Assembly: GCF_014332515.1 (NCBI RefSeq)
Contig: NZ_VFSD01000005.1
Coordinates: 62,001 to 126,000, forward strand
Origin: Pontibacter beigongshangensis
GTDB taxonomy: Bacteria > Bacteroidota > Bacteroidia > Cytophagales > Hymenobacteraceae
DNA length: 64,000 bases
Reading direction: 5' to 3'
Shown here in pieces: positions 1-12,157 of this stretch (positions within the stretch are counted from its first letter, which is position 1; every line of letters starts with the position of its first letter). A program made the position numbers and the translations under genes. The notes under the pieces were generated by a model that saw only the letters and a list, made by a program, of their open reading frames with translations, was not told the DNA's origin and searched no databases.

Positions 1-570
1 AAGGCTTATCAGGGCGGAGATGGTGGCGATTTCCCGGTCTGAGTAACTCAGGATATCCCGGGTGAAAAGATCTGCAAACAGATGTTCCTTTAGAAATACC
101 TCAATTTCGGGGCTGAAGGCGGCGTAGCCTTTTTTAGGCCCGGTTTCCGGTTTGCCGGTCAGGGTTTCCAGGACTTTTTTCCCTTGCTGGTATTTCGTAT
201 CGGTGCTTGTTACCGGGGAAGCTTCTTTGCCAACCTCATCAACCATGCCTTTTGCCTTTCTCTCTTCCAGTACCGCTAACAAGGTGTTTAGTCCCTGTAT
301 GCTTCTGGGAAAGCCGCAGTAGGCATACAGGTGAACAAGTGCCTCCTTGGTTTCATTGATGGTCAGCCCCGCGTCCAACCCCGCGTTCAACGCTTTGCCG
401 AGGCGCTCCAAATCACCTTTCGCTGTGAAGGAGGATATGGTAACGATATGCTGCTGCCTGGCGTCTAACGTTTCTGTCCCTTTGGGTTTACCTTGCGCGT
501 TCATACTACCCGGAAGGCAAAACACAAGGGCTGTAAAGGCGAGCAGGAAAGTGGAATGCATTTTCTTCAT
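1..570 (-). CDS. Carboxymuconolactone decarboxylase-like secreted protein, partial
   Basis: The frame is open from the start codon at 570 to the window edge (190 codons, no stop), so the C-terminus lies outside. The N-terminus is a signal peptide (MKKMHSTFLLAFTALVFCLP, then GSMNAQG). The following region contains DARQQHIVTISSFTAKGDLERLGKALNAG and then TINETKEALVHLYAYCGFPRS, the helical pattern of the CMD/AhpD-like fold, whose members are often decarboxylases or peroxidase-linked disulfide proteins. A second CMD-like stretch (SYSDREIATISALISL) begins at the edge, suggesting a two-domain protein. Several families with this fold occur beside cupins and aldo/keto reductases in Bacteroidota, as here. 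The substrate is unknown. Confidence 0.8.
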   Translation of the reverse strand, partial: MKKMHSTFLLAFTALVFCLPGSMNAQGKPKGTETLDARQQHIVTISSFTAKGDLERLGKALNAGLDAGLTINETKEALVHLYAYCGFPRSIQGLNTLLAVLEERKAKGMVDEVGKEASPVTSTDTKYQQGKKVLETLTGKPETGPKKGYAAFSPEIEVFLKEHLFADLFTRDILSYSDREIATISALISL

Positions 571-619
571 AGGGACTGGTTTATTAAAATATTGGTCATC
601 ATCAAGGGAGTTCCCACAA

Positions 620-1801
<1,182 letters not shown>

Positions 1802-1851
1802 AGTTGATTTGTATGGTGGTGAAAGGTTGCTATTCCCTGCCTCTTTCAGGT

Positions 1852-1903
1852 ATTGGTTGACTTCTATTCTAACCTTTAAAGGTTAGAATAGAAGTCAACC
1901 AAT
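1852..1903. repeat. 52-bp perfect palindrome spanning a gene end
   Basis: Two 26-base arms (1852-1877 and 1878-1903) are exact reverse complements with no spacer. The palindrome ends with a mismatch at 1851/1904. Its right arm encodes the last residues of the hydrolase gene (KLVDFYSNL) and the stop codon straddles the centre. There is no T-tract typical of an intrinsic terminator, though the extruded hairpin could still stop transcription of the minus-strand hydrolase or block read-through into the downstream reductase gene. It looks like a fold-back copy of the gene end. Confidence 0.9.
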
Positions 1904-2919
1904 TTAGTCACGGCCTTATTTACATAAGCGGGTTTCCAGTAGCTTTGTATATGAGTGGCTCCATCAAGCAGAAAAAGCTCCTTAGTTTTGGCATTAGTTG
2001 CTTTACTAAAGGCTTCATCTGTCATATATTTTGTATCCGCTTTGCTTCCGGCAATCATCAACAGGGGCTGGTTGATCAAATCCATATCAGTGGCGGCATC
2101 CCAGGTCATTAAGTCGAGCAGGCTGCTCATGGTATATAAAAAGGTTGAATTGGGATGTGCATGGGTTCTGTAATAGTATTCGTATCCTTCACGGTATAGA
2201 TCGGTCGGGGTTTTAGCGATTTCTTCATCGGTTATGCTCGCCACACCTGCATAAATTATCTTACCGCCCTCTGCTTCCTGCGCACGGGCATCCGAAGCTT
2301 GTTTTAGGCGTTCGTGGATGGTATTTAACTGAGAATCCTGAAAGCCATTACGTCTTACCTCACCTGAGTTGAACATGCTCAAGGTTGCGACTGCTTTGAA
2401 ACGTTTATCGCTCTGCGCTGCTTTCAAAGTATAGCCGCCGCCGCCACAGATACCTAAAACACCCAAACGGTTTGCGTCAACCCCTTTGTATTGCGTGATA
2501 AAGTCAGCCATACCACGGATATCATCCGTTCGGAAAGCTGGTTTATCTGTATGACGTGGCTGTCCGCCACTTGCACCCTGATAGGCAGCATCAGCAGCAA
2601 CGGTAATATAACCCGCTTCTGCCAAACGCTGCGCATATAAGCCGGCTGCCTGCTCTTTCACACCACCATTAGGGTGAGCAACCACCACTGCCGGATATTT
2701 CTTTGACGGGTCATAACCTGCAGGGGTATAAACATTGGCAGCGATATCAATCCCATTCAGTTTATATGCCACCGGATGGATATTGACTTTTCCCTTTATA
2801 TTTTCTGTGATCGCATCCCCATAGACCAGACCGAAGGGATTTTTCGATTTGGTCTGGGCGGAAGACAGGATACTTGTTGTCATAAACATTGCCACTATAA
2901 TTAATCTTATCTGTATCAT
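1876..2919 (-). CDS. Secreted alpha/beta hydrolase, dienelactone hydrolase-like
   Basis: 347 residues with a signal peptide (IRLIIVAMFMTTSILSSAQ). The fold markers are the oxyanion region (VVVAHPNGGVKEQ), a nucleophile elbow reading GICGGGG with Cys where most members have Ser, and a C-terminal GATHIQSYW supplying the histidine. Cys nucleophiles are usual in dienelactone hydrolases and in the YcjY-like group. The product probably hydrolyses a small ester or lactone in the periplasm. The last nine codons lie inside the 52-bp palindrome. Codons and composition match the neighbouring hydrolase/reductase genes. Confidence 0.85.
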   Translation of the reverse strand: MIQIRLIIVAMFMTTSILSSAQTKSKNPFGLVYGDAITENIKGKVNIHPVAYKLNGIDIAANVYTPAGYDPSKKYPAVVVAHPNGGVKEQAAGLYAQRLAEAGYITVAADAAYQGASGGQPRHTDKPAFRTDDIRGMADFITQYKGVDANRLGVLGICGGGGYTLKAAQSDKRFKAVATLSMFNSGEVRRNGFQDSQLNTIHERLKQASDARAQEAEGGKIIYAGVASITDEEIAKTPTDLYREGYEYYYRTHAHPNSTFLYTMSSLLDLMTWDAATDMDLINQPLLMIAGSKADTKYMTDEAFSKATNAKTKELFLLDGATHIQSYWKPAYVNKAVTKLVDFYSNL

Positions 2920-3041
2920 TTTATTGTAATTATGTTCTCTTTTTCAAGCAGCTGATGTGTTATTGTATGAATAGAAAGAGGTTTAGATTTTCTTCCTTAT
3001 TACTTACAGATTTACTTACTGGTATTGCTGATCGGTGAATT

Positions 3042-4280
3042 TTAGTCTCTGTCTATCCGATATAACCTGCCGCCATCCGTGATGGCATAGAGAGCGCCAT
3101 CGGCTCCCTGGGTAATATCCCTGAAGCGCTGCCGTTCATTTGCCAGCAGCCTCTCTTCCCCTACCACCCGGTTGTTCTCCATAACCAGTCGTATAATATG
3201 CATTCCGCTCAGGCAACCTATAAACAGGTTGTTTTGCCACTCCGCCATACGGCTGCCGCTATAGAAGGTCATTCCGCCGGGGGATACCACCGGGTCCCAA
3301 TAGTAGACCGGTTGCTCCATTCCCTCTCTTTGCTGGATCCCGCTTCCCACTGGCTGTCCCCCGTAATCGATACCGTACGTAATGATTGGCCAGCCATAGT
3401 TTGCCCCTGCCAGGACCCGGTTCAGTTCATCGCCGCCTCTGGGGCCGTGCTCACTTTGCCATATATCACCTGTTACCGGGTGGATAGCCAGCCCTTGCGG
3501 ATTCCGATGCCCCATAGAATACAGTTCGGGACGGACACCTGATTGACTCAGAAAGGGATTGGCCGGAGCAGGTTGCCCATCGGTGGTAATTCTTATGATC
3601 TTGCCCAGAGCGGAATCAGTCGATTGGGCCTGTTGCCGGATGCCAGGGTCTGCGCGCTCTCCAGAGCTGACCAACAGGTTCCCCATTCGGTCAAAGACAA
3701 CCCTGGCCCCGTAATGGTTATTCCCTGCATAAGCCGGCCCGGCCCGGTAAATAACAGCTACCCCTTCCAGGGCCCGTTCGTCAGCAGACAAACTGCCTTT
3801 TGCAATTGCCGTTTGATTACCTGCCGGGCTTGGTTCCGAAAAAGCCCAATAGATCATCCGGTTGGTCGCAAAATCTGGGTCGAGGCATACCCCCAGCAAT
3901 CCGCCCTGCCCAGAGGAGTTGACCTGCGGGACTCCAGTGAGGGGTTCACTTATATTGCCGCCATTGGAAACGATACGCATAAGGCCGGCCTTCTCCGTTA
4001 CCAGCAACCGGCCGTCCGGCAGACTGGATATGCCCCAGGGCCTTGCCAGCGAGGTAGTAACCACATCTACTTTATATCTGGCTAAGGTGGTAACACCATT
4101 CACCCGGGTTTGACCTGTAAAGGCAGGCCGGTAATTCGTATTCGAGGCGTTTGTTTCTACCGGTGCCGCTGAAGGATTAGGAGTAGGAGCTGGATTTGAA
4201 TCTGGCTCTAAGTCCTTATCGCCAGAGCACGACATAAAGGCGAGTGAACAACTAATGAGGAAAATCAGGCTCTGTTTCAT
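3042..4280 (-). CDS. PQQ-type sugar (sorbosone/aldose) dehydrogenase lipoprotein
   Basis: 412 residues, beginning with a lipoprotein signal (SCSLAFMSCSGDKD; Cys near residue 18). After a Pro/Asn-rich linker comes a six-bladed beta-propeller of the soluble glucose/sorbosone dehydrogenase family, recognised by RPWGISSLPDGRLLVTEK, GLLGVCLDPDF and GHRNPQGLAIHP followed by SEHGPRGGDELN, which supplies PQQ and calcium ligands. Such enzymes oxidise aldoses in the periplasm using PQQ, and here it would be anchored by lipid. No PQQ synthesis genes are seen in the window, so the cofactor would have to be scavenged or made elsewhere. Confidence 0.88.
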   Translation of the reverse strand: MKQSLIFLISCSLAFMSCSGDKDLEPDSNPAPTPNPSAAPVETNASNTNYRPAFTGQTRVNGVTTLARYKVDVVTTSLARPWGISSLPDGRLLVTEKAGLMRIVSNGGNISEPLTGVPQVNSSGQGGLLGVCLDPDFATNRMIYWAFSEPSPAGNQTAIAKGSLSADERALEGVAVIYRAGPAYAGNNHYGARVVFDRMGNLLVSSGERADPGIRQQAQSTDSALGKIIRITTDGQPAPANPFLSQSGVRPELYSMGHRNPQGLAIHPVTGDIWQSEHGPRGGDELNRVLAGANYGWPIITYGIDYGGQPVGSGIQQREGMEQPVYYWDPVVSPGGMTFYSGSRMAEWQNNLFIGCLSGMHIIRLVMENNRVVGEERLLANERQRFRDITQGADGALYAITDGGRLYRIDRD

Positions 4281-4359
4281 TGAGTTTAGTCTGAGTATTT
4301 TAAAATATGTGCGCTAATTGACTCCTTAGAAGCTTTCCCCGCATAAACAGGGTGGTTGC

Positions 4360-4995
4360 CTATTTGATCAGACCAACTCTCCTAAGCCATTTTGTTATCT
4401 CCTCCTGGGCCTGCTTTTCTTTTTCTCCCTCCATCACAAAATAAACCCCGTCTCTTTCCACGCCCCCTCTGGTAGTGAATCCTTCCAGTAGCTTGCTGTT
4501 GGGTGCCAGTGCTTTTACTGTCTCGAAACTGCTTCCTATTCCGTAGCCGGCATTGGTGTTGAAAGGCACGATGGTTTTCCCGCTAAGGTCATGTTGCGTT
4601 AAGAAACTTTTCATGGGCGGGGGAAGCTGCATACCCCAGGTAGGGAACCCTACAAAGACTACATCATAGTTTTGAATGGTGTCTATCCTTGTTTTTAAAG
4701 GGGGAAGAAAACCTGACTCGTTCTCCTGCGCTACCTGCTGCACGATGGCTTGGTAATCTTCCGGGTAAGGCGTTTCCAGCTCGAGCGCTACCAGGGTGCC
4801 GCCTACCTTCTGATGTATCATCTCGGCAATGGCTTTCGTGTTCTTAGTTCGGGACAAGTACACGATAAGCACATTTCTATCTTTTGGTGTTTCCTCTTTT
4901 TCAGGGGGTGGGTTTTGTGCTTTTGAACAAGCCGGTAGCATACAAACTACCATGCTCACCAGTACCCATAGTTTTATTATCCTTTTCATTTTCAT
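4360..4995 (-). CDS. Flavodoxin-family lipoprotein
   Basis: 211 residues. A lipoprotein leader (VLVSMVVCMLPAC) precedes a flavodoxin fold. The FMN phosphate loop is seen in VLIVYLSRTKNTKAIAE, and further conserved blocks are DVVFVGFPTWGMQLPPPMKSFL and PFNTNAGYGIGSSFE. It is likely an electron carrier or FMN-dependent reductase acting outside the cytoplasm. Its place among aldo/keto reductases, a cupin and an SDR fits a redox gene cluster. Partner and substrate are unknown. Confidence 0.87.
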   Translation of the reverse strand: MKMKRIIKLWVLVSMVVCMLPACSKAQNPPPEKEETPKDRNVLIVYLSRTKNTKAIAEMIHQKVGGTLVALELETPYPEDYQAIVQQVAQENESGFLPPLKTRIDTIQNYDVVFVGFPTWGMQLPPPMKSFLTQHDLSGKTIVPFNTNAGYGIGSSFETVKALAPNSKLLEGFTTRGGVERDGVYFVMEGEKEKQAQEEITKWLRRVGLIK

Positions 4996-5069
4996 CTCTT
5001 TACACTATGCAAAGTTCCGAACATCAAAAGGATTTTATGGTAGATGGATTACTGGTGTTACTACCAATA

Positions 5070-6185
5070 TTACTGATCCAGACCTTTTTCCTTTAGCCAT
5101 TCAGACAGTAAATCCGCTACCGCTACATTATTCAAATCTGACATAGGGAAGTGCGTGTTGCCTTTAAGGCCGACATCAGGAAGATAAACAAGCGTAACAT
5201 CCCCGCCATGCCTGTTCACGGCATCTCTCCACCGTTTAGCCATAGCCAGCGCAGCACGCCACTGCTCCTGGCCAGGGTTTGGTGTTGGCTGCTCAGGGAT
5301 ATAATCGCCATAGTAGATGATAATAGGGATTTTTGTCAGCTTTATAAATTCATCCATTGGAACACCCGCAGCCTGCAAACGGCCACCTACATACGGAATG
5401 GGCTCAGGCACTTCGCCTTCGGGAAATAAGAAACCACTTCCAGGCTCATAAGAGGCAATGGCTTTTATGTTGCTGTTTTTGATCGCCGTGCGCCATCCCT
5501 GCCCTCCACTATGTGAGTGGGTAATCAGAACGCCGGGCCCGGTCTTGTCGAACAGTGCCGATACCGCGTCGGTACTGACCTCCATATCAAAAGGGCCTGT
5601 GTTGGGTACCATCTGGCGGTAGAACTGGTCCAGGGCTTCCGGGTCTTTTGAGAATTGAACACCGGGAAAGAATTCAGAACCGATGCCGAGACGGAAAATA
5701 CCGAACCAAAGCTGATCGTCCGGCGCTGCTGAAATGGCGGTAGGCTCAGTGCTGCGGGCTGCCCTGCCACGCCGTGGCTGGTCAAGCAGATAGACTGGGA
5801 AGCCGCGTCGCAGGAAAATGTTCTGAAAGCCCTCACGCCCATCCGGCGTGGTTTCCCAGGTCTTGGCAGACTGCCCGAACCCGTGCCAAAACACCAGCGG
5901 GAGTTCACGGGCCTTCTCCGGTATCTGGTAAAAAACATAGGCATGGTCACCATGCAGTGTCTGCCCCTCCGAAGCCTGGTCGGCTGGGTTGAATGCCCCG
6001 TGCGCAAGAGGGTCGAAGGTGCCGGGAGCAGTGACCACCGTACCGCCCACTGCAAAGCTGCCTTGTTCCTGAATCACTAGCTGTCCGCTGCTGTTGCCCT
6101 CTTTCTGGGAGTTACAGGCAGTCATGAGCACAGCGGCGGCACTCCATAATAGAATCAGGTGTGTTTTATAGTTGAGCATTTTCAC
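5070..6185 (-). CDS. Alpha/beta hydrolase lipoprotein (esterase-like)
   Basis: 371 residues with a lipobox (AAVLMTACNSQKEG). The alpha/beta hydrolase core shows PLVFWHGFGQSAKTWE (oxyanion HG), a nucleophile region ITHSHSGGQG with the likely catalytic Ser in SHSGG, and a late GNTHFPMSDLNN carrying His. The elbow differs from the textbook GxSxG. It resembles secreted esterases that lie beside aldo/keto reductases and flavodoxins. The substrate is not predictable. Its upstream 300 bp holds only a decayed reductase fragment. Confidence 0.83.
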   Translation of the reverse strand: MKMLNYKTHLILLWSAAAVLMTACNSQKEGNSSGQLVIQEQGSFAVGGTVVTAPGTFDPLAHGAFNPADQASEGQTLHGDHAYVFYQIPEKARELPLVFWHGFGQSAKTWETTPDGREGFQNIFLRRGFPVYLLDQPRRGRAARSTEPTAISAAPDDQLWFGIFRLGIGSEFFPGVQFSKDPEALDQFYRQMVPNTGPFDMEVSTDAVSALFDKTGPGVLITHSHSGGQGWRTAIKNSNIKAIASYEPGSGFLFPEGEVPEPIPYVGGRLQAAGVPMDEFIKLTKIPIIIYYGDYIPEQPTPNPGQEQWRAALAMAKRWRDAVNRHGGDVTLVYLPDVGLKGNTHFPMSDLNNVAVADLLSEWLKEKGLDQ

Positions 6186-6269
6186 TGTATGATTTCGTCT
6201 GATTGACAGAATAAATAGTTTACTTTTCCTCTTTTAGCTTGCGGGTGGTGCTTCAACATTAGAAAACTC

Positions 6270-6405
6270 GGGCACGAACTTCGATGCGATCACTACTTTG
6301 ACGCGGAAGAAGGCGATACCTTAACCGAAGGCCCGTTCCACCTCATGAGGGCCGTCAGCATAGGCCGCATCGTAAATAGTGAGGCCACAGTCGAAAGCTG
6401 TCGTA
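6270..6405 (-). pseudogene. Decayed aldo/keto reductase fragment
   Basis: Between two intact genes lies about 130 bp clearly alignable with 1383-1520 of the first reductase gene. Shared blocks include gatcactacttt, cctcatgagg, gccgcatcgta and cgaaagctgtc. Indels and stops break the frame and no start or end of a reductase is present. It is a remnant of another copy, so this cluster has lost or rearranged a reductase gene. The rest of 6186-6486 shows nothing else recognisable. Confidence 0.8.
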
Positions 6406-6486
6406 TGTGAGGCCAGCAAAGTCCACCCCGGCTAAGGTCAGGCAGGTTCTAAAAGGCACGTCGATTCATACCTATAGAGGCTGGTG

Positions 6487-6984
6487 TTAGTTTTGCGGCG
6501 GCTGATTATTATCCTTAACGGGCCTGCTAAGCCTTGAGAAAGTGAGTGAGCCCATCTTCCATTTGCCGTTTTCCTTTATGTAAACCTCCGTCACCATAAA
6601 GGGATTCGTAACTTCGTTCCCGCCTACCACGGCCACTAAGTCGATGTCATTCAGCAGGATGGCCGTGTTGCCAATGAAATTTACTGCCGCTGAATATACT
6701 TCGGCTTTCTTATAATGAATCCGCCCGCTTTCAATAACACCAAGTTCCTGATCCTTCCCCCAGCTTCCCCCCATGTGAACAAACACGGATTTTTCATCGA
6801 ATAAGGTCTTCAAAGAATCCACCTTCTTATCTGCCATCCAGCGCCACTTGTCTTTCGAGAGTTGGAGGATTTCCTGCTCTGCTTTTGTAGTGTTGGTCGT
6901 GGTTGAATTCGGTAGTTTCGCCTGGGCATGTAATAGCTGCATACTGGCAATGCACAAGAACAATCCAAAAATTACTTTTTTCAT
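6487..6984 (-). CDS. Secreted NTF2-like (SnoaL/DUF4440-type) protein
   Basis: 165 residues with a signal peptide (VIFGLFLCIASMQLLHAQ). The mature part has the NTF2-like pattern: an N-terminal helix (EQEILQLSKDKWRWMADKKVDSLKTLFDEKSVFVH), then strands ending in VTEVYIKENGKWKMGSLTFSRL. This cone-shaped fold binds small hydrophobic ligands or acts as an enzyme of the ketosteroid isomerase type. No catalytic residue pair can be assigned. It is co-oriented with the surrounding reductase genes, and the start gives a clean signal peptide. Confidence 0.83.
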   Translation of the reverse strand: MKKVIFGLFLCIASMQLLHAQAKLPNSTTTNTTKAEQEILQLSKDKWRWMADKKVDSLKTLFDEKSVFVHMGGSWGKDQELGVIESGRIHYKKAEVYSAAVNFIGNTAILLNDIDLVAVVGGNEVTNPFMVTEVYIKENGKWKMGSLTFSRLSRPVKDNNQPPQN

Positions 6985-7053
6985 GTGTCTAAATTTTAGT
7001 GTTTGTTTACTTTGAGGTATTTTACCTTGTTACAGGGCGGTTTTCCCTCTTTT

Positions 7054-8157
<1,104 letters not shown>

Positions 8158-8616
8158 TTATTTTTTGCCGCCAAGGTATTCCTGTTCGGTCAGCTTTTCC
8201 ATCCAGATGGTTTTGCCATTTTGAGCAGGTGTAGTGGACAGGTAGGTAACCCCGCTTTCCGGTGTTGCGCCGTGCCAATGCACTACGCCTGGGGCACATT
8301 TCACGACCTCCCCTTTGCGAACCGTTTGCTTCGGCTTGCCTTTTTCCTGGTAATAACCGGTGCCTGCCAATATCAATAGAATTTGTCCACCAGGATGGGT
8401 ATGCCAGTTTAATCTGGCACCAGGGTCGAAGGTGGCAACAGAGGTGCCGTAATTGAAAGTGCTGTCCGGCTCACTTAACTCATGGAGCCAAACATTTCCC
8501 ACGTGGTTTACATTGGGAGCTTTTTCACCTTTCGGGAAAATAGGGGCATCCTGCGCCACTGCCTGACCAGACAGTGCGGCAAAGAATACTGTGGTTAAAT
8601 ACAATATTTTTTTCAT
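8158..8616 (-). CDS. Secreted cupin-domain protein
   Basis: 152 residues from 8616, chosen because a signal peptide (KKILYLTTVFFAALSGQAVAQ) follows directly; an upstream in-frame ATG at 8658 would bury it. A single cupin barrel shows the metal site in NWHTHPGGQ with a later VHWHGATPES. Small cupins with this spacing are usual beside carboxymuconolactone decarboxylase-like genes, where they may act together on a hydroxylated or quinone substrate. Both types of gene occur in this cluster. Metal and reaction are not determinable. Confidence 0.87.
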   Translation of the reverse strand: MKKILYLTTVFFAALSGQAVAQDAPIFPKGEKAPNVNHVGNVWLHELSEPDSTFNYGTSVATFDPGARLNWHTHPGGQILLILAGTGYYQEKGKPKQTVRKGEVVKCAPGVVHWHGATPESGVTYLSTTPAQNGKTIWMEKLTEQEYLGGKK

Positions 8617-8800
8617 GCTATACTTTGTAAGGTATTTTATTTCAATTTCTATTGCCATGTGAGCTGAAGAAGCCGTTCAAATCGCAGTACGCCGGCACAT
8701 GGTTTATATGTTGATCATTACGGGAGATACCCCATATCCATGCGATCCGCTGGCCCTGCTTTTCAACTAATCCTACCCTTTATACTTTGATGGGGGTATT

Positions 8801-9298
8801 TTAGAGCTTCAATGCCTTTATGGATTCATAATATATTTTATGTTTATTGATAGAGAAGAAATCTAAGGCGTGCAACGCCGTTCCGAAGAGTAGGATTCCC
8901 AATCCAATTCCCCGGTGCAAATTCCCGGAGTTAAATAGTAACAAGACAACTCCGGCTAGGACTGCGATTGACGCCAGTATGGTTGATATCCTGTAACCTG
9001 TTGCTAAAACTTTTTCAATTCTTTGTAGTTCAGATACCTGCAACTCCCTGTTCGATTGCGTGTAGTTAGAAACCTCTTCCATTTTTTTATCACTCTGGAG
9101 CAGGGCACCTAAACCAGACAGAAACAAAAGCCCGGAAACAACAAGCGTGTAGGTAAGCCCTCTATAGAGCTGGCCACTCCCGGGTTGGCGAAAAGCAACC
9201 CAGGCAATAATTAGAAAGGCTAATCCAATCGCAGCAGCAAGTAATGCCATGCTCCTTTCGCTATGGTAGTACTGCTTGATGTATTCTGTCATTTCCAT
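8801..9298 (-). CDS. Four-helix membrane protein of unknown function
   Basis: 165 residues, not recognised. Four hydrophobic segments are evident: ALLAAAIGLAFLIIAWVAF, YTLVVSGLLFLSGLGALL, STILASIAVLAGVVLLLF and IGLGILLFGTALHALDFF. The loop between segments 2 and 3 is polar and helical (DKKMEEVSNYTQSNRELQVSELQRIEKVLATGYR). No enzymatic motif is seen. It is on the same strand as the oxidoreductase genes but 140-180 bp from its neighbours, so operon membership is uncertain. Confidence 0.8.
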   Translation of the reverse strand: MEMTEYIKQYYHSERSMALLAAAIGLAFLIIAWVAFRQPGSGQLYRGLTYTLVVSGLLFLSGLGALLQSDKKMEEVSNYTQSNRELQVSELQRIEKVLATGYRISTILASIAVLAGVVLLLFNSGNLHRGIGLGILLFGTALHALDFFSINKHKIYYESIKALKL

Positions 9299-9344
9299 TG
9301 TGTTAGTCTGATATTAGGGATTGCTGCTCGCGTGAAAGAACAAA

Positions 9345-10223
<879 letters not shown>

Positions 10224-10254
10224 CTATTATGATTTTTAAATTTGTCTCTTCGCC

Positions 10255-11088
10255 TTAATAGGCAAGTGATGATGATAGCTCACGATAGGCATCAGTTTGC
10301 TGCTGAAGCGTGGCGGCTACCTGCTCTGCTGCACCCACAGCATCAGCCCCGGCAATGAAACGTACTGGTGGTTTTTCTTCGCCGGCAATTTTTACAAGCG
10401 CATGTCCAAGCTTTGCAGGATCACCTGACTGCTGCCCATTGGCTCCTTTCCAGAATTCCATCTGCTGAGCCCTACGCTCATTATAGTCCTTTATCGGGTT
10501 GTCAGCGTATTGCGAGGATTGTTCAGTGAGAAGTTCTGTGCGGAAGAAGCCTGGGTTGACAATAGTGGTATTGATACCAAATGGAGCTACTTCTGCCTGT
10601 AAAGCGAGCATCCACCCTTCTAAACCGAACTTTGCTGATGAATATGCGCTGCAGAACTCATAGCTGGTAAGGCCCGCAGTAGATGAGATAGAAATAATGT
10701 GGCCTGAGCCTTGGTTACGCATAACTGGCAACACGGCACGGGTCACAATCATCGGCCCATACAAACTTGTCTGAAGCTGCTGTATTATTTGTTCCTGTGT
10801 CAACTCCTCAAAGTAACCACCAATGAAATTGGCCGCGTTGTTGACTAAGACATCTATGCCCCCAAACTTATCTACAGCAGCTCTGGCAGCGGCCGCAGCA
10901 TCTGCTGAACTGGTTACGTCCAGCTTTACCACGAAAAGATTCTCTGTCTCACCAAGTGCCTTCCTTACATTTTCTATATTGCGAGCGGTTGCTACTACTT
11001 TATGACCTGAAGCCAATGCCGCTTTTGCAATATCTACCCCCATACCGCGGCCGGCTCCGGTGATCAACCAAACTTTTTGAGTAACCAT
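10255..11088 (-). CDS. Short-chain dehydrogenase/reductase
   Basis: 277 residues of classical SDR layout: cofactor motif TGAGRGMG near residue 10, NNAAN, Ser in ISISSTAG and the YSSAK catalytic Tyr/Lys. The C-terminal extension (FWKGANGQQSGDPAKLGHALVKIAGEEKPP) is typical of SDRs controlled by a neighbouring AraC regulator in Bacteroidota. It reduces an unknown carbonyl with NAD(P)H. The gene is divergent from the AraC-type gene at 11261 with about 170 bp between, so that regulator very likely controls it. Confidence 0.92.
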   Translation of the reverse strand: MVTQKVWLITGAGRGMGVDIAKAALASGHKVVATARNIENVRKALGETENLFVVKLDVTSSADAAAAARAAVDKFGGIDVLVNNAANFIGGYFEELTQEQIIQQLQTSLYGPMIVTRAVLPVMRNQGSGHIISISSTAGLTSYEFCSAYSSAKFGLEGWMLALQAEVAPFGINTTIVNPGFFRTELLTEQSSQYADNPIKDYNERRAQQMEFWKGANGQQSGDPAKLGHALVKIAGEEKPPVRFIAGADAVGAAEQVAATLQQQTDAYRELSSSLAY

Positions 11089-11260
11089 AGTCTTTAATCT
11101 TTATACTACAATTGTATTTCTATTGCAAAGGTAAAGGGTCGTATATCCCTGGTAGTTATATAGATTACAGGTATTCATACCATTATTACTGATTCAGGAA
11201 ATTCCATCAGGTAAGTGGCGGCGAAAGCAGTATTTTTGAATGCTTAAAACAATTGTGATT

Positions 11261-12157
11261 ATGGATAATCTAAGGAGATTTGATACAGTGAGCGAATACA
11301 ACGCCTTCAACAACCAGGAGACGCTGCACCCGCTGGTAAGTGTGCTCGATTTGTCAAAGGCAAACCCCAGGGCAGCTTCCAACATGTATTTCGGCTGCTA
11401 TACCGTTTTTTTAAAAGATGTGAAATGCGGAGATTTGAGGTACGGCCGGGCAACTTATGACTATCAGGAAGGAACGCTCGTGTTCATCGCGCCCGGCCAG
11501 GTGGTTAGTGTTGACAGCAGTGGCGAGGTTTACCAGCCCAAGGGTTACGCCCTTGTCTTCCATCCTGACCTGATTCATGGCACTGCCCTTGGGCGGCATA
11601 TTCAGGATTATACCTTCTTCGGCTACCAATCCAACGAGGCGCTTCATCTGTCCGAGCGGGAAAGAAGGATTGTTATGGATTGTCTCTCTAAGATCGAGTA
11701 TGAGCTGGAGCATGCCGTTGACAAGCACAGCAAAAGGTTGATCGCCTCCAACATCGAGCTGCTGCTCAACTATTGCGTCCGCTTCTATGACCGGCAGTTC
11801 ATCACCCGCGACAATGCCCATAAAGGGGTTTTAGAGAGGTTCGAAAATTTACTCAATGAGTACTTCCAGACGGAAAAACCCCAGACGATTGGTTTGCCCT
11901 CCGTAGCATACTGTGCGGGAGAGTTGAATCTGTCGGCCAACTATTTCGGGGACCTGATCAAGAAGGAGACCGGCCAGTCAGCCCAGGTATATATCCAGTC
12001 CAAGGTGATTGATGTGGCGAAGGAAAGGATCTTTGACCAAAGCAAATCCGTTAGCCAGATCGCTTATGAGCTAGGCTTTAAGTACCCTCAGCATTTCACA
12101 AGGCTGTTCAAACAGCGGGTTGGATTATCACCTAACGACTACCGGATTCTTAATTGA
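11261..12157 (+). CDS. AraC-family transcriptional regulator
   Basis: 298 residues from the ATG at 11261 (MDNLRRFDTVSEYN, the common N-terminus of this group); an in-frame ATG at 11240 is also possible. The N-terminal half is an effector-binding cupin-like domain (DYQEGTLVFIAPGQVVS). The C-terminal 100 residues contain the two helix-turn-helix motifs, the second clear in SVSQIAYELGFKYPQHFTRLFKQRVGLSPNDYR. It is transcribed away from the SDR/AKR genes, so it is the best candidate for their regulator. The effector is unknown. Confidence 0.92.
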   Translation: MDNLRRFDTVSEYNAFNNQETLHPLVSVLDLSKANPRAASNMYFGCYTVFLKDVKCGDLRYGRATYDYQEGTLVFIAPGQVVSVDSSGEVYQPKGYALVFHPDLIHGTALGRHIQDYTFFGYQSNEALHLSERERRIVMDCLSKIEYELEHAVDKHSKRLIASNIELLLNYCVRFYDRQFITRDNAHKGVLERFENLLNEYFQTEKPQTIGLPSVAYCAGELNLSANYFGDLIKKETGQSAQVYIQSKVIDVAKERIFDQSKSVSQIAYELGFKYPQHFTRLFKQRVGLSPNDYRILN

